Of a stretch of 64,000 nt of DNA, positions 53,501 to 59,750 are shown one piece after another; position 1 is the first letter of the stretch, and every line of letters begins with the position of its first letter. This stretch comes from Diadema setosum. Lineage: Eukaryota > Echinodermata > Echinoidea > Diadematoida > Diadematidae. Made by a program: the position numbers and the translations under genes. The stretch is from the NCBI GenBank assembly GCA_033980235.1, contig CM067059.1:15882100-15946099 (forward strand), read 5' to 3'. The notes below the pieces were generated by a model, which saw nothing but the letters and a program-made list of their open reading frames with translations, was not told the origin of the DNA and did no database searches.

Positions 53501-56500
53501 GTACTTTCCCTTTAAACAGAGGTCCATCGAAAGGACTTTGATAGGAATAGTACGCGCTTTACTTTAGACTAGAAGTTCTTGGACTGATGACTGACATTAT
53601 GATACCATGTTGTGTGTTGGTGTAGAAAAAGAACTGTAATTGTCTCTTTGAAATCCTTGTGTGTGTGTTTTTTTGTGTTTTGTTTTTTGTTTTTTTGCTT
53701 CTTTCTGGCGTTATCACCCACTCCCTCGAGATACAGAATGAATAAGACCACTCACTCATAGAGTCACTCGCGCATCTGCCTCGTATTGTCGATTGTTATC
53801 ACTCTTTTGAGAGGATAAGTAGAAAAAAAAAAGGTTTTGAACAAGCTGAAAGTGAATTTTAAATAAGATTTTTTTTTTCTAATTTAAAGGGAGAGGGAGG
53901 GTAATAGGGAAGACTTTATCTTTCAAAAAAATCGGAATGTGGTAATGATTCTGAGTGACACGTTTACACCATAAAAATGCAGGACACTTTGTTGGTACTG
54001 TTCTGTTTTGAGACAGTCTAGTGCAAGCTGTCTAAGTTGTTTCACTGAAATTATACGTGTTACATTTTGTATTATGTACTAAACGAAAATTGAAGGGGTT
54101 TTATCATGAGAATTGAGGTACTCACAACTTTATTTTAAAAATAAACCAAGGATGGCCGCGTGCAGATTAAAATCACAAACCGCTCTCCCTTTGGCTATTG
54201 AAAGCCGCGGTAATCGGTTTGGAAGGCAGGGTTAGATGTATGAGCATTGAGTAGCTCCTTTGTCGTGGCGTCAAGAAAAGTTCTATTGATGGCAGTGACG
54301 TAACTCTCCAATTGCAACGGTGCTTTAATTCCCTCAGCTTGTAGGTTTCATTTCTCCACGAGTGAGAACACTCATTGAAGCTTCGCCACCCTTAATCCAG
54401 GAACCTTTGCCTCCGGGCACTTCAACCTTTTACAAGAAGAGCTTCAGATACCTCGAGCCATGAAGAGCACGTTGTGTCTACTTGATTCTAACCAGAATAT
54501 GGCACTGAACTTCGAAGATGAAATAACTGTTTTGTATGCCTATTATACTTTACAACAGGATATCGTGACAAAACCACGAGGTATTGAGAACAACCTTTGT
54601 TTGGAGTCACAATTTAGTCATTGTATTGGGAGAAAATATTGATCCTTCGAAAGTGTGCTCTTTAAAGAGATTGTATAGTTTTGATTGAGACCTAACTTCA
54701 GGTTTATAACATTTTGGTGAGATAATTAGAAACCGCTCATGAAATATGAAAGAGCATGCAATTCTAAGAAGAATTCAACGTTTATTTGATGAAAATTGGT
54801 CTTGAAATGGCCGAGATATCCAAGATAGAGCGGTCCTAATAAAAGGTGGTACTCACCTTTTACTATATAGCTTTATTCAACTTAGTTTTTGGATGTCTCA
54901 GCCATTTCAAAACAAATTTTCGTCAAATAAATTTTGAATTCCTCTTAGAATGGTACGCTATATGTACTATTTTATAATTGGTTTTTGGTATCTCGCAAAA
55001 AGTCGATAGCCCTATCCTATTATCTCCATCGATACTATACCATCCCTTGAACATCATCACTGTGAACGAAAATGTCATCACTACAATCACTACATGTGGA
55101 TGAAAGCATTTTTGTCTCTGTTTGATAATCTACTTATACAAATATATCCGCAAATTGTGAACAACACTGTGATTCACTTTGCCGGCCTATTCTCCCGCCT
55201 TCTAAAACGATTAGAGAAGTTTGATGCCTCGTGCTGTTCAGCCATTCAATCTAGAGGTAATCGTAAATCCAGATCTTCAGCAAAAATCTCTGTTCTTGTG
55301 TCAGTTTCACGCAATCTATTATTTCCCCGACTAAGTTACTCGATTGTGTTAGATATCATTACTGACATGCATGGGACAATGTCTTGGAGCAACGAGCCCG
55401 AAATGCCTTCAGTGACTGCGTCTAATCAGGAAATGGGATCTAGTATAATGTCAACGTGTATTCCTGAGCCCACGCAGATATCACGAGAAAGGGAAGGCGT
55501 TATACCTTCAAGGCACTTTCCTTTTATTTTTAGGGAAAGGAGGGAAAAAAATAAAACGTTTTTCGTTCAATTTCCACAATGCAGTTTAAAGGATATTGAC
55601 CATGGTATGTACAATAACAAGGATGACAGTATTTCCAGACGTCGCTATAAATGGGAGAAAACGAATTGCACAAAACCATCACAAACCTTTTAGGTCAACA
55701 GAACGATATGTGCGTGTGTGTTTTCATTTCCATAGAATAACAATCATGGAGACAGCTTTATTTTCCTGTTGATCATCTTATTTGCTCTTCTATCCAGAAA
55801 GTAATCGGTAACATGTGCACGAGGGCGCCGAAATGATCATTGATTTCACTGTGTCATATTGTGGTAATGTTAAACAGCTGGCACTATTGTGAAATATTTT
55901 TGTGTCATTCCTCAAAACCGAACACAGGAGCGACGCAAAATGATGGCGGTTTACCGTATAGTGACGCGTTGACGTATAAGACAACTGTTTCAAAAACCTG
56001 AATGAAACGCAAAATTTCTCTTTTCATTATCTGTAATTTAATATACGATTGAGAGGGAAACGAAATGCATGCTGATTTGAACAACGGCAAAAAGTATCAG
56101 AGTAATTATCAATATGCTTTCCACGAGCGGTGTGTTTTGTGGTATTTTTATTGTCACTGCTAAAAGAACAACAACATCCCTCTTATTAGGCAGAATCCTT
56201 TTCTTTACCAAGGAGACAATTCACGTACTATATCATTACAATCACCTCGAATTATACACTTTCGGAATCCCGGAAATTCGCTCAGAATGTCGCACAGTGA
56301 GAGACAAGTTAAGTTTTCTCATATTCCACATAACATGAACATATTTGTTGCTGCTGTAGTTGGTGGTGGTGGTGGTGGTGGTGGTGGTGGTGGTTGTGGT
56401 TTTCTTTATTAATTAGTACCAGCGGAAGTATGGCTGACTGACACACAAGTCTCACCCACGATGAGACAAGAGGGTGATAGATGTCTATCTGATTTGCAGC

Positions 56501-57371
56501 GGAATAATCATTAGATTAAAGTAGGCATAGTATGGCGTACAACGAATACCAACAATGAAACAGACTCCAACCGTGTCGTTCAGAGACCATGGCCACGTTC
56601 GTGGGACAAACTAACAGGAATATGGTACCGAAGAACAAAATGGTTCTTTAGACAAATCCGAACCATGGTGGTCTATTAATGTCGAAGATGACTATACTGC
56701 ATTGTTATTACTCCAAATGTATTACTTTTGACATGCCAAATCTTGTCTTTCAATACTTCAATAATACTCTGATGAGGGTTAGCATTCACCGCCCTGCTCG
56801 CTACTCCCAATCACAGTATAACCGGGTATATTATAATAGATGACACTTTTGTACCGGTCGTTTACTACGTCCTTCTTTTCTTTGTGCTGTAAATTCGATG
56901 CGATGTTATTTTTATATTCTATTTACACACCGAGATTAAGGTTTACATCTTAATCATCTTTAGGTCTTGACGAAGACAAAACTGAATATCGAGATTTGTA
57001 AAATAAAATGCAATCTTTTGAACAAAATTTATGTTTGACACTGTATGCTGTTGTTTACTGTGATTTTGATACTAGGCCTGGCATAACAAGTATCACAAGC
57101 ATAACAAACACAAGTATGAGATGCATAGAAAAAGAGCAACCTTGACGTTTCACTCTCAATAGAGCATGTCATGATTAACCTGTCTGTTCTATATCTCACC
57201 ACGATATGAACGCTATGATAATAATGACCTGGTTCCTCTTTGAATTCCTCAATTGTAAGTATACATGTAGAAGTTTTATCCGCCAACCATTGCATAGACA
57301 AATTTGTATGGATATGATTATATCACAAGACAGATAATATAACAAAAAATTCAAAGGCATTTCATTGTTTC

Positions 57372-57427
<56 letters not shown>

Positions 57428-58106
57428 ACATCAGGATGCACAAAGATGCATTTCAGGTACACCCGATTAGCGTTATCATAACACTCGGACTTGGGGCTTC
57501 TCTAACAGCTTCCATGATGGCTAGTATATTCAAAAGGGTATTCTATAAAAGATCAACAAAAGACGAACAAAACGGCCTATTATGAGTAGAGGCATTTATC
57601 ACGGCAACATCGCGGCTTTTCAATGCTACGTTCTTCTGGTATACTGGGATACACGAAGGAAATGTTTCTTTCGAATACGGTGGTGTAGGTCTACATCGAT
57701 GATCGATGTCCAACAGCTATACCTTTCTACAACCTCTTCTGTAATGTTGTATATTATGCTAAAGATGAATAAGCAAAATGTTCAACGAGAGGTCAACATA
57801 GTTATATGTGGTGGTATGCATAATAGAAAACAGCCGCAACTTTTTGTTAAAGTCATTGTCATTATCTTGGGATGGATGGAGGAGAAAAGGGCATATCTTA
57901 CCGGCCGCTGAATCATCATCTTCCATGGACGAGTCCTCTGGCTCGAGGATGAGCGGCCGCCGAGCGGTTCTCGGCGTCCCTTCCGTGTTCTTGGCCGTCA
58001 AGAAGGCGGCGTAAGCAAGGAGGACGAGGGCAGCGAGAGTGCAGGCAAATGTGACTCTGCAGCGGAGTCGGCAATGGGGAAATCGAACAAGCCTGATTAC
58101 CCTCAT
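16183..58106 (-). CDS. UST-like: UST/HS2ST-like 2-O-sulfotransferase, 8 coding exons, possibly catalytically altered
   Basis: Coding exons in transcript order are 58106-57902, 49290-49226, 24162-24034, 20235-20138, 19048-18955, 18252-18161, 17630-17458 and 16334-16183. Every junction has AG/GT and all phases match, giving 1008 nt and 335 aa. The layout is a type II Golgi membrane protein: cytosolic basic N-terminus, membrane segment at about residues 20-36, acidic stem, then a sulfotransferase domain. Family landmarks are VPGCGS (99-104, PAPS 5'-phosphate loop), LFSGHFYF with His157, IIRDPFE (175-181, 3'-phosphate site), FDQCV...WFCGYDEIC, NVNEFFVFVG and, near the C-terminus, LKYDYHFYYYV. The family transfers sulfate from PAPS to the 2-O position of uronic acids in glycosaminoglycans (known for the family). 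The order and motifs resemble uronyl 2-O-sulfotransferase more than HS2ST. At 335 aa it is shorter than UST (about 406). The P-loop lysine and the RDP-motif serine appear substituted, so activity is doubtful. Extra exons in the long introns cannot be excluded. Confidence 0.85.
16335..17457 (-). other. Sulfotransferase intron 7
   Basis: Bounded by the donor at 17457 and acceptor at 16335. Very AT-rich; I see no element in it. Confidence 0.6.
17458..17630 (-). CDS. Sulfotransferase exon 7
   Basis: 173 bp, phase 2 in and phase 1 out, between GTCCTCACAG and G|GTAACT. It encodes MSNVNEFFVFVGLMEEYKET and LAEKLLPDLF, matching the highly conserved NVNExFxxVGxxEE...LLExxLPxxF block of UST/HS2ST. The frame continues open into the intron as far as 17333. 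The donor was chosen because GTAACT gives the phase needed by exon 8 and because the family motif ends there. Confidence 0.82.
18161..18252 (-). CDS. Sulfotransferase exon 6: cysteine-bearing segment
   Basis: 92 bp, phase 0 in and phase 2 out, between CATTGCAG and TC|GTAAGT. It encodes SFDQCVLQNRSDC and WFCGYDEIC, the four-cysteine pattern (Cys202, 210, 221, 227) that in HS2ST/UST lies between the RDP helix and the substrate-binding part. NRS at 206-208 is an N-glycosylation sequon. Confidence 0.82.
18955..19048 (-). CDS. Sulfotransferase exon 5: RDP motif (PAPS 3'-phosphate site)
   Basis: 94 bp, phase 2 in and phase 0 out, between CATCTGCAG and GCG|GTAAGA. It encodes NPLMFSIIRDPFEMAYAAYG. 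IIRDP matches the conserved 3'-phosphoadenosine-binding strand of the family. The serine normally found eight residues after the Arg is Ala185 here. Confidence 0.82.
19092..19483. mobile_element. TTAA-flanked MITE, family A copy 1
   Basis: 392 bp between TTAA at 19088-19091 and TTAA at 19484-19487. It starts AGGGATCATATAGTTTTGGT and ends with the complement of AGGGGTGGTATAGTATTGGT. Colinear with copies at 53125 and 54666. This copy has gained a GT repeat at 19308. It lies in sulfotransferase intron 4. Confidence 0.8.
20138..20235 (-). CDS. Sulfotransferase exon 4: catalytic-histidine exon
   Basis: 98 bp, phase 0 in and phase 2 out, between TTCATGCAG and AT|GTAAGT. It encodes residues 134-166, with PPALFSGHFYF aligning to the family segment that carries the catalytic-base histidine. 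His157 is kept. The second histidine present in UST's HVH motif is Tyr159 here. Confidence 0.8.
20621..20740 (-). mobile_element. Family A MITE, truncated inverted copy
   Basis: GGGATTGTATAGTTTTGATT followed by TAACTTTTTGCAAGATAAT and ATTACTTTTATGAAACACTA matches the reverse complement of the right half of the family A copies. The rest is missing. It lies in intron 3. Confidence 0.5.
22471..22582. repeat. (CTT)n repeat, (GAA)n in the sulfotransferase transcript
   Basis: About 37 CTT triplets with one CTA and one TTT interruption, in intron 3 of the minus-strand gene, so the pre-mRNA would carry a GAA run. Long GAA/TTC tracts can form triplexes and hinder transcription (known from other genes). 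Confidence 0.95.
23690..23823. repeat. (ATCT)n microsatellite
   Basis: About 30 tetranucleotide units with single-base variants. The long frames here are repeat products. Confidence 0.95.
24034..24162 (-). CDS. Sulfotransferase exon 3: PAPS 5'-phosphate loop exon
   Basis: 129 bp, 43 whole codons (residues 91-133), bounded by CTCTCAG and ATG|GTGAGT. It encodes the first beta strand and P-loop: VILNNAVPGCGSDEF. Active family members carry a Lys before the (C/T)GS of this loop. Here the aligned residue is Gly101, while Cys-Gly-Ser is kept as in UST. Three bases past the donor the frame stays open by chance, so the end is set by the GTGAGT donor and by phase. Confidence 0.8.
29296..29330. repeat. 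(TG)n microsatellite
   Basis: About 17 TG units. Confidence 0.95.
30213..30242. promoter_or_regulatory. 30-bp perfect palindrome with two CRE-like sites
   Basis: CATTATGACGTAA, a CCGC loop, then TTACGTCATAATG. Each arm contains TGACGTAA, a CREB/ATF-type core. Function is inferred from motif only. Confidence 0.4.
31557..31684. repeat. Tandem duplication of a 64-bp unit
   Basis: ATTCTTGTACTCTTGATT...GAGTATATTTACATTACG...AGCCAGAAGC occurs twice head to tail with few differences. Confidence 0.8.
32521..32550. repeat. (CA)n microsatellite
   Basis: Fifteen CA units; a second, shorter CA run lies at 32777-32797. Confidence 0.95.
32625..33396. repeat. Dispersed repeat family B, two tandem copies
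   Basis: A leader (CTAATTGCAGATAAGACAAT) is followed by a unit starting GAGGTCTTTATAATGAAATG at 32715. The unit repeats from about 32937 (GTCTTTACAATGAAATAAAA) and runs to AGTCCTCTTTAGTAGATGGG. Each unit carries a GTCTCTA...GAGACGCAGCT hairpin-like core. The same sequence reappears at 43755-44139, and its leader at 39208-39320. The class is unknown. Confidence 0.7.
33597..33830 (+). pseudogene. Degenerate LINE reverse-transcriptase fragment
   Basis: Conceptual reading gives MPQGSKPGPLSFNVYQ, then FADDTSRLYLEKMLQLLNTK and AIKLQINHTKE. These correspond to the PQGxxxGPLLF, FADDT and KLxxNxxKT motifs of non-LTR reverse transcriptases. Stop codons and frame changes show it is dead. No endonuclease precedes it; the adjoining family B repeat may mark its border. 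Confidence 0.65.
34031..34600 (+). pseudogene. Probable 5' part of a CR1-type LINE relic
   Basis: A largely open + frame gives HRVPADLRIPRVILHYPQQR, a serine/aspartate run (VDSDSDSSLSG) and later PPTPEKSTQISHKLNFDVF, leading directly into the endonuclease relic at 34610. Position suggests the ORF2 leader of the same LINE. The segment at 38020-38130 looks like a diverged second copy of 34405-34530. Confidence 0.4.
34610..35105 (+). pseudogene. Degenerate LINE endonuclease (APE-type) fragment
   Basis: Reading across frameshifts gives LNIVSLMKNIDELRSFLI, LNETRLDKDINDC (catalytic Glu motif), RKDRNRNGGGVAIYI and LNWYRPPSSNFDIL, the conserved order of CR1/L2-type endonucleases. A CATA microsatellite at 34801-34836 has expanded inside it, right after the GGGVAIYI codons. 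Not functional. Confidence 0.75.
34801..34836. repeat. (CATA)n microsatellite inside the LINE relic
   Basis: About nine CATA units beginning within codons of the endonuclease relic. Confidence 0.9.
35146..35880. repeat. Repeat family C with internal direct repeats and DR1 motifs
   Basis: ACTGGTATGCTTCCGCCATA at 35149 recurs at 35825 (ACTGGTATGCCTCAGCCATA). An inner unit ending in TTTCACTTGACCTTTGACC recurs at 35411 and 35691. TGACCTTTGACC occurs at 35421, 35556 and 35701. The repeat class is unknown to me. Confidence 0.6.
35855..35896 (+). pseudogene. Short peptide-coding relic, possibly Gypsy integrase tail, copy 1
   Basis: The frame reads VVKPVIHCDRIPRK, reminiscent of the HCDR(L/I) motif near the C-terminus of Ty3/Gypsy integrases. 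A second copy lies at 37332. An adjoining 64-aa frame (35877-36071) has no known motif. Confidence 0.3.
36072..37325. other. Intronic sequence without recognised features
   Basis: I see nothing beyond AT-rich sequence and short chance frames between the two integrase-like relics. Confidence 0.5.
37332..37373 (+). pseudogene. Short peptide-coding relic, copy 2
   Basis: VVQPVIHCDRLPRK, nearly identical to the peptide at 35855 although the surrounding DNA differs. Confidence 0.3.
37399..37424. repeat. (AAAC)n microsatellite
   Basis: Short AAAC run beside the relic at 37332. Confidence 0.85.
37490..37714 (+). other. GC-richer open frame of unknown nature
   Basis: A 69-codon frame from about 37505 to TAA at 37714 (FEVLRRTTVWGSETEQFVF, then KSWVANEGKRPPFQTWYRHQ). 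The codon-like composition contrasts with its flanks, and AATCAACAG just before could be an acceptor. It lies among retroelement relics and probably belongs to one. Confidence 0.25.
38321..38430. repeat. Cluster of TAACCTCGAGGTT palindromes
   Basis: GTTAACCTCGAGGC, CTAACCTCGAGGTTTC and CTAACCTCGAGGTTAAG lie within 110 bp, together with repeated CTAACTAC(G/A)A. Probably the remains of an inverted-repeat element. Confidence 0.5.
38700..39130 (+). pseudogene. Degenerate Ty3/Gypsy pol relic (protease to start of reverse transcriptase)
   Basis: One frame gives YSVEFIVVDRDFTPSLG, like the protease segment (V)EFxVVxxDxTPLLG of Gypsy elements. Further on, another frame gives LPPRRLPHMIKHKVKMDLD, like the PPRRxPxxxxxKVKxEL motif that opens the reverse transcriptase. 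Spacing between the two is close to normal. Several stops and shifts make it non-functional. Confidence 0.6.
39208..39320. repeat. Family B leader fragment
   Basis: CTAATTGCAGATTTTGACAAT and AATGGGCTTAGTCCTGGAGC match the leader at 32640-32720. Confidence 0.55.
39457..40543 (+). pseudogene. LINE reverse-transcriptase relic, 5' portion (interrupted element)
   Basis: STVGVRQGENLSPILFALYL starts a 125-codon open stretch with LLYADETIV (the FADD box changed to ADE) and VNTTKTKVIFSRGKVRNIPK. Beyond 39834, frame-shifted pieces continue (NEYVYLGTT, SKIASLCLPVDIQLGA, IMLGLNKRTHNC, NENNRKSLTRFRC). The same LINE resumes at 42916, so it was split by the 40548-42911 insertion. The changed catalytic Asp and the frameshifts show it is dead. 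Confidence 0.7.
40971..41168. mobile_element. 198-bp foldback MITE (GTTGCATAAAA type)
   Basis: 22-bp terminal inverted repeats (CAGGGTCCCGTTGCATAAAACT and the complement of its partner) with two mismatches. Inside are two further hairpins, CAGGTTGGG...CCCAACCTGAATT and CCGGTTGGA/TCCAACCGG. No coding capacity. Confidence 0.75.
41313..41463 (+). CDS. Candidate short coding exon inside the TTAA insertion
   Basis: An ATG at 41313 begins 50 codons rich in basic residues (MEPREDKKRKIRERVRRWRA), then a run ending SIGQKEGLLHD. The frame stops eight bases past a plausible donor, GAG|GTAACT (41464). A basic N-terminus of this kind could belong to a DNA-binding protein or transposase, but I recognise no family and no second exon. 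Confidence 0.25.
42916..43168 (+). pseudogene. LINE C-terminal relic (zinc-knuckle region)
   Basis: The open frame reads GRYKDFPRIERLCTHCS, then DIGDEFHYLFVCPFF, the CxxC...H...C motif found at the C-terminus of many non-LTR ORF2 proteins. It follows on from the relic ending at 40543. The 3' UTR of the element probably runs to about 43540. Confidence 0.65.
43755..44139. repeat. Repeat family B, third copy
   Basis: GAGGTCTTTACAATGTAATG to AGTCCTCTTCAGTGTAGTGG, colinear with 32715-33396 and sharing the GTCTCTAACTC...GAGACGCAGCTC core. Confidence 0.7.
44140..45649. other. Intronic sequence, no recognised gene
   Basis: AT-rich with GGCCTA-rich patches near 44940 and 45500 and a CTAGATCTAGATCTAG run at 45413. 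No coding or mobile-element signature was identified. Confidence 0.5.
45650..45938. repeat. Foldback array of TTCGTTATTCCGAAGG motifs
   Basis: About nine forward copies (TTCGTTATTCCGAAGG, TTCGTTAATCCGAA and variants) are followed by about five inverted copies (CCTTCGGAATAACGAA) within 290 bp. The whole can fold on itself. No coding capacity. The class is unassigned. Confidence 0.75.
46583..46755. mobile_element. 173-bp inverted-repeat element (CAGTGGCGGATCCAG)
   Basis: CAGTGGCGGATCCAG at the left and its complement with one change (CTGGATCCGCCCCTG) at the right, with a G-rich left and C-rich right interior. A sequence ending in the similar CTAGATACGCCACTG lies at 47571-47585. Confidence 0.6.
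46949..47526. mobile_element. 578-bp foldback element with long arms
   Basis: The left arm contains CGTACATGGAAACGCTACAG and GAAATTTTGAAGTGCGCAAG. The right arm carries their complements (CTGTAGCGTTTCCATGTACG and CTTGCGCACTTCAAAATTTC). Arm matching continues inward to about 47095 and 47403 (ATGAACGGACTCG). The centre holds a GTA repeat and CGTACGTACG. No coding capacity. Confidence 0.7.
47604..47678 (-). mobile_element. tRNA-like SINE head
   Basis: On the minus strand an A-box-like TGGCTTAGTCGG (47667-47656) and a B-box GGTTTGATTCC (47618-47608) are spaced as in a tRNA gene, but the acceptor stem does not pair. This is typical of a tRNA-derived SINE promoter rather than a true tRNA. The body presumably continues leftward toward the C tract at 47550. 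Confidence 0.5.
48602..49031. mobile_element. 430-bp TTAA-flanked MITE, family D
   Basis: TTAA at 48598-48601 and 49032-49035 flank AGGTGCATGGTCCCGGT and the complement of AGGTGCATAGTCCCGGT (one mismatch in 17). GC-richer than its surroundings. The 78-codon frame inside is not recognisable. Confidence 0.8.
49226..49290 (-). CDS. Sulfotransferase exon 2: stem region
   Basis: 65 bp, entered in phase 1 and left in phase 0, encoding a short basic segment (KQGTKNRRNRAPAFGEIIKG) between the acidic stem and the catalytic domain. The acceptor reads TTTTCAGCAG, a tandem NAGNAG site; using the first AG would add three bases (exon start 49293) without changing frame. The donor is ACA|GTAAGT. The segment has no diagnostic motif. 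The call rests on splice sites and on phase agreement with both neighbours. Confidence 0.65.
49741..49760. repeat. (TC)n microsatellite
   Basis: Ten TC units in intron 1. Confidence 0.9.
51414..51574 (+). other. Possible terminal exon of an unrecognised + strand transcript
   Basis: A good acceptor (CTTCTCTTGTCTACGCAG) is followed by two overlapping open frames in GC-richer sequence, one ending at 51565 (HPLRSTRIQGQKSDFQADVA) and one at 51576. Neither peptide is recognised, and no partner exon was found. Confidence 0.2.
53125..53511. mobile_element. TTAA-flanked MITE, family A copy 2
   Basis: 387 bp between TTAA at 53121-53124 and 53512-53515. Starts AGGGATGGTATAGTTTTGGT. The best-preserved copy in the window, in intron 1. 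Confidence 0.8.
54666..55047. mobile_element. TTAA-flanked MITE, family A copy 3
   Basis: 382 bp starting AGAGATTGTATAGTTTTGAT after TTAA (54662-54665) and ending ATACTATACCATCCCT before TGAA, a one-base change of the target site. Colinear with the other copies throughout. Confidence 0.75.
55094..55693 (+). other. 199-codon open frame of unknown status
   Basis: The longest frame outside recognised elements, from ATG at 55094 to TAG at 55693. It encodes a mixed peptide (MWMKAFLSLFDNLLIQIYPQ at the start) without a domain I recognise. It lies in intron 1 of the opposite-strand gene just beyond a MITE. At this length in AT-rich DNA a chance frame is unlikely but possible. Confidence 0.2.
56360..56393. 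repeat. (GGT)n microsatellite
   Basis: About 11 GGT units in intron 1. Confidence 0.95.
57371..57424. repeat. (TTG)n microsatellite
   Basis: Eighteen TTG units, 480 bp from exon 1 of the sulfotransferase, within intron 1; CAA in the transcript. Confidence 0.95.
57902..58106 (-). CDS. Sulfotransferase exon 1: start, cytosolic tail, membrane anchor, acidic stem
   Basis: Residues 1-68 plus one base. The ATG at 58106 is followed by a basic tail (MRVIRLVRFPHCRLRCR), a hydrophobic segment of about 17 residues (FACTLAALVLLAYAAFL) and a stem ending SSMEDDDSAA. This is the usual plan of a Golgi type II sulfotransferase. The donor is G|GTAAGA at 57901, leaving phase 1, which fits exon 2. The exon is clearly more GC-rich than the surrounding intron. 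The hydrophobic signal, donor and phase agree, so the start is likely correct. Whether an untranslated exon lies upstream cannot be told. Confidence 0.8.
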
Positions 58107-58122
58107 ACCGGTCCGATGTATT

Positions 58123-58155
58123 TCACGAGTTGGAAGAAGCTGTTGCCGTCGTCAT
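58123..58155 (-). promoter_or_regulatory. Possible short upstream ORF before the sulfotransferase start
   Basis: An ATG at 58155 opens a ten-codon frame (MTTATASSNS) ending in TGA at 58123, 16 nt before the predicted start. If transcription begins upstream of 58155 this would be a uORF able to reduce translation. The 5' UTR itself is not established. Confidence 0.3.
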
Positions 58156-59745
58156 GAGAGTTGCTGACCACAGGATGTAAACCGACGAGCAATAATTGTC
58201 TAGGTTATTGTGTTTTCAGTCTCACAACTTTGTGTCACATATTAGACAGCCTTGCAGTATATTGCATGTTGTAACATCGTCTGTTGTTTGTTTCTATAGT
58301 TTTGATTTTGCGATAAGCTTGAAAGATTTTAAACGCCCCTTGATATCGATGTCCAATCGATTTATTTTCTGGATGATATTCCTTTTCTCTGTACAACACC
58401 TAGAAACGCTGCCATGCATCCATCAATTCCCATACACGCGCTGACAATGTCGACTTAACTCCTCCAGTGCAAAATTAATAATTATCACACAACAAATCTC
58501 TGCAAATCTTTCGCTTAGAATCAGACTTACAAGCGATTATGACAAGATACTTTCTGGTATGTTGGTTCCAACGCGTGTAGAAAACACAAAAACGAGGAAG
58601 AGGACGAATGTTCCGCGCCGTTACAAAGCGATGCTCATGACTGCAGCTTCATACACCCGGAGAGCGGCTTGTTCGCGAGCAGTGATCTATGGGGGAAGTG
58701 AAACAGACACACAATGGGGTCGCTACTTTATCTACTTGTTTGAAAGGCGCGTGTCGTGTAAGAGCATTCAACTGCAACTGTGTCTCAGCGCAGGTAAAAA
58801 AGAAATGACAAGTTTTCGGTAAATATGTTCATCGATCTCCATGCCATTGTTCCGCGCCGAGGAAGGCTCTGGGATAACCCGGGGAAGATCGATGCTATTC
58901 AATGCGCGGTTCACATCCACTTGAGCTGTCTAAATAGGATCCCCGAGAGAAAGATTTAAATAAGACGTATACCTCTCCTTGCTGGGGAACAAGCGTGAAG
59001 CCCAAAGACCCCCACGGAGTCTCTCCACTCCTCGCGAGTCGAGAATGCTTCAAATTCTCACGAAAGATGCAGATTTAACGAAATCCGCTTTCCTTTGGCT
59101 GATTGAATTGCGTCTACAAACACGTTTGTTTCTAAAGGTAGTGTCAATCATTTTTTTTTAAAACACCGCCATCGCGCTGTTATAATAAACGAACGCGACG
59201 CGATAGAGCAATATTATGTAATAAACATCACGTTATTTCTACATCTCCTTCAAAATACGTCTATTATACATCATCCAATCTTGCACAGATTTGGTGATCG
59301 ATTTTCATCTTTACAACACATCCGTCGCGGACTGAAACTATACTATATTGCCCTGCCCTATCTCATTGCAGATTGCAGATCGACATATTGATAGGGCTCC
59401 AACCTTGAAAAAGAAAGTCTTGAACGAAAAGTGTCCAAAGTCATTCTCTGAGCAATGACGAAGGTACCCCCCCCCCCCATCTAACGAATGGAAGACTTTG
59501 GAATTGGGTTTGACAATCAAAGCAAGGCATTTTAAAGGCACGCTACTTTTAACAGTATATTCATCCATTGTGCAATATATTCCACCCACTGAGGATAAAA
59601 CTTTTCACACACCTTAGTGAGTTGTTTTGCCCAACATACACTTTGTCTTGGTGCCAAACACATTGTTATGTCTGTAACTCATTAATCGTTTAACAAAAAA
59701 TTAAGTCAAAAAAAAAATGAAGAGAATCAAAGCAAAGCAGCATAG
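58156..59745. other. Upstream region of the sulfotransferase gene
   Basis: Contains GC-richer patches at 58560-58760 and 58840-59050 that may hold promoter elements, and a C tract at 59466. No TATA box or initiator can be assigned with confidence. No gene seen. Confidence 0.35.
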
Positions 59746-59750
59746 AATAA

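Noticed and set aside
53884..54192. AAAGGGAGAG ... CTCTCCCTTT as another TTAA element
   Set aside because: The right side lacks TTAA and the inverted match is only ten bases; may be chance.
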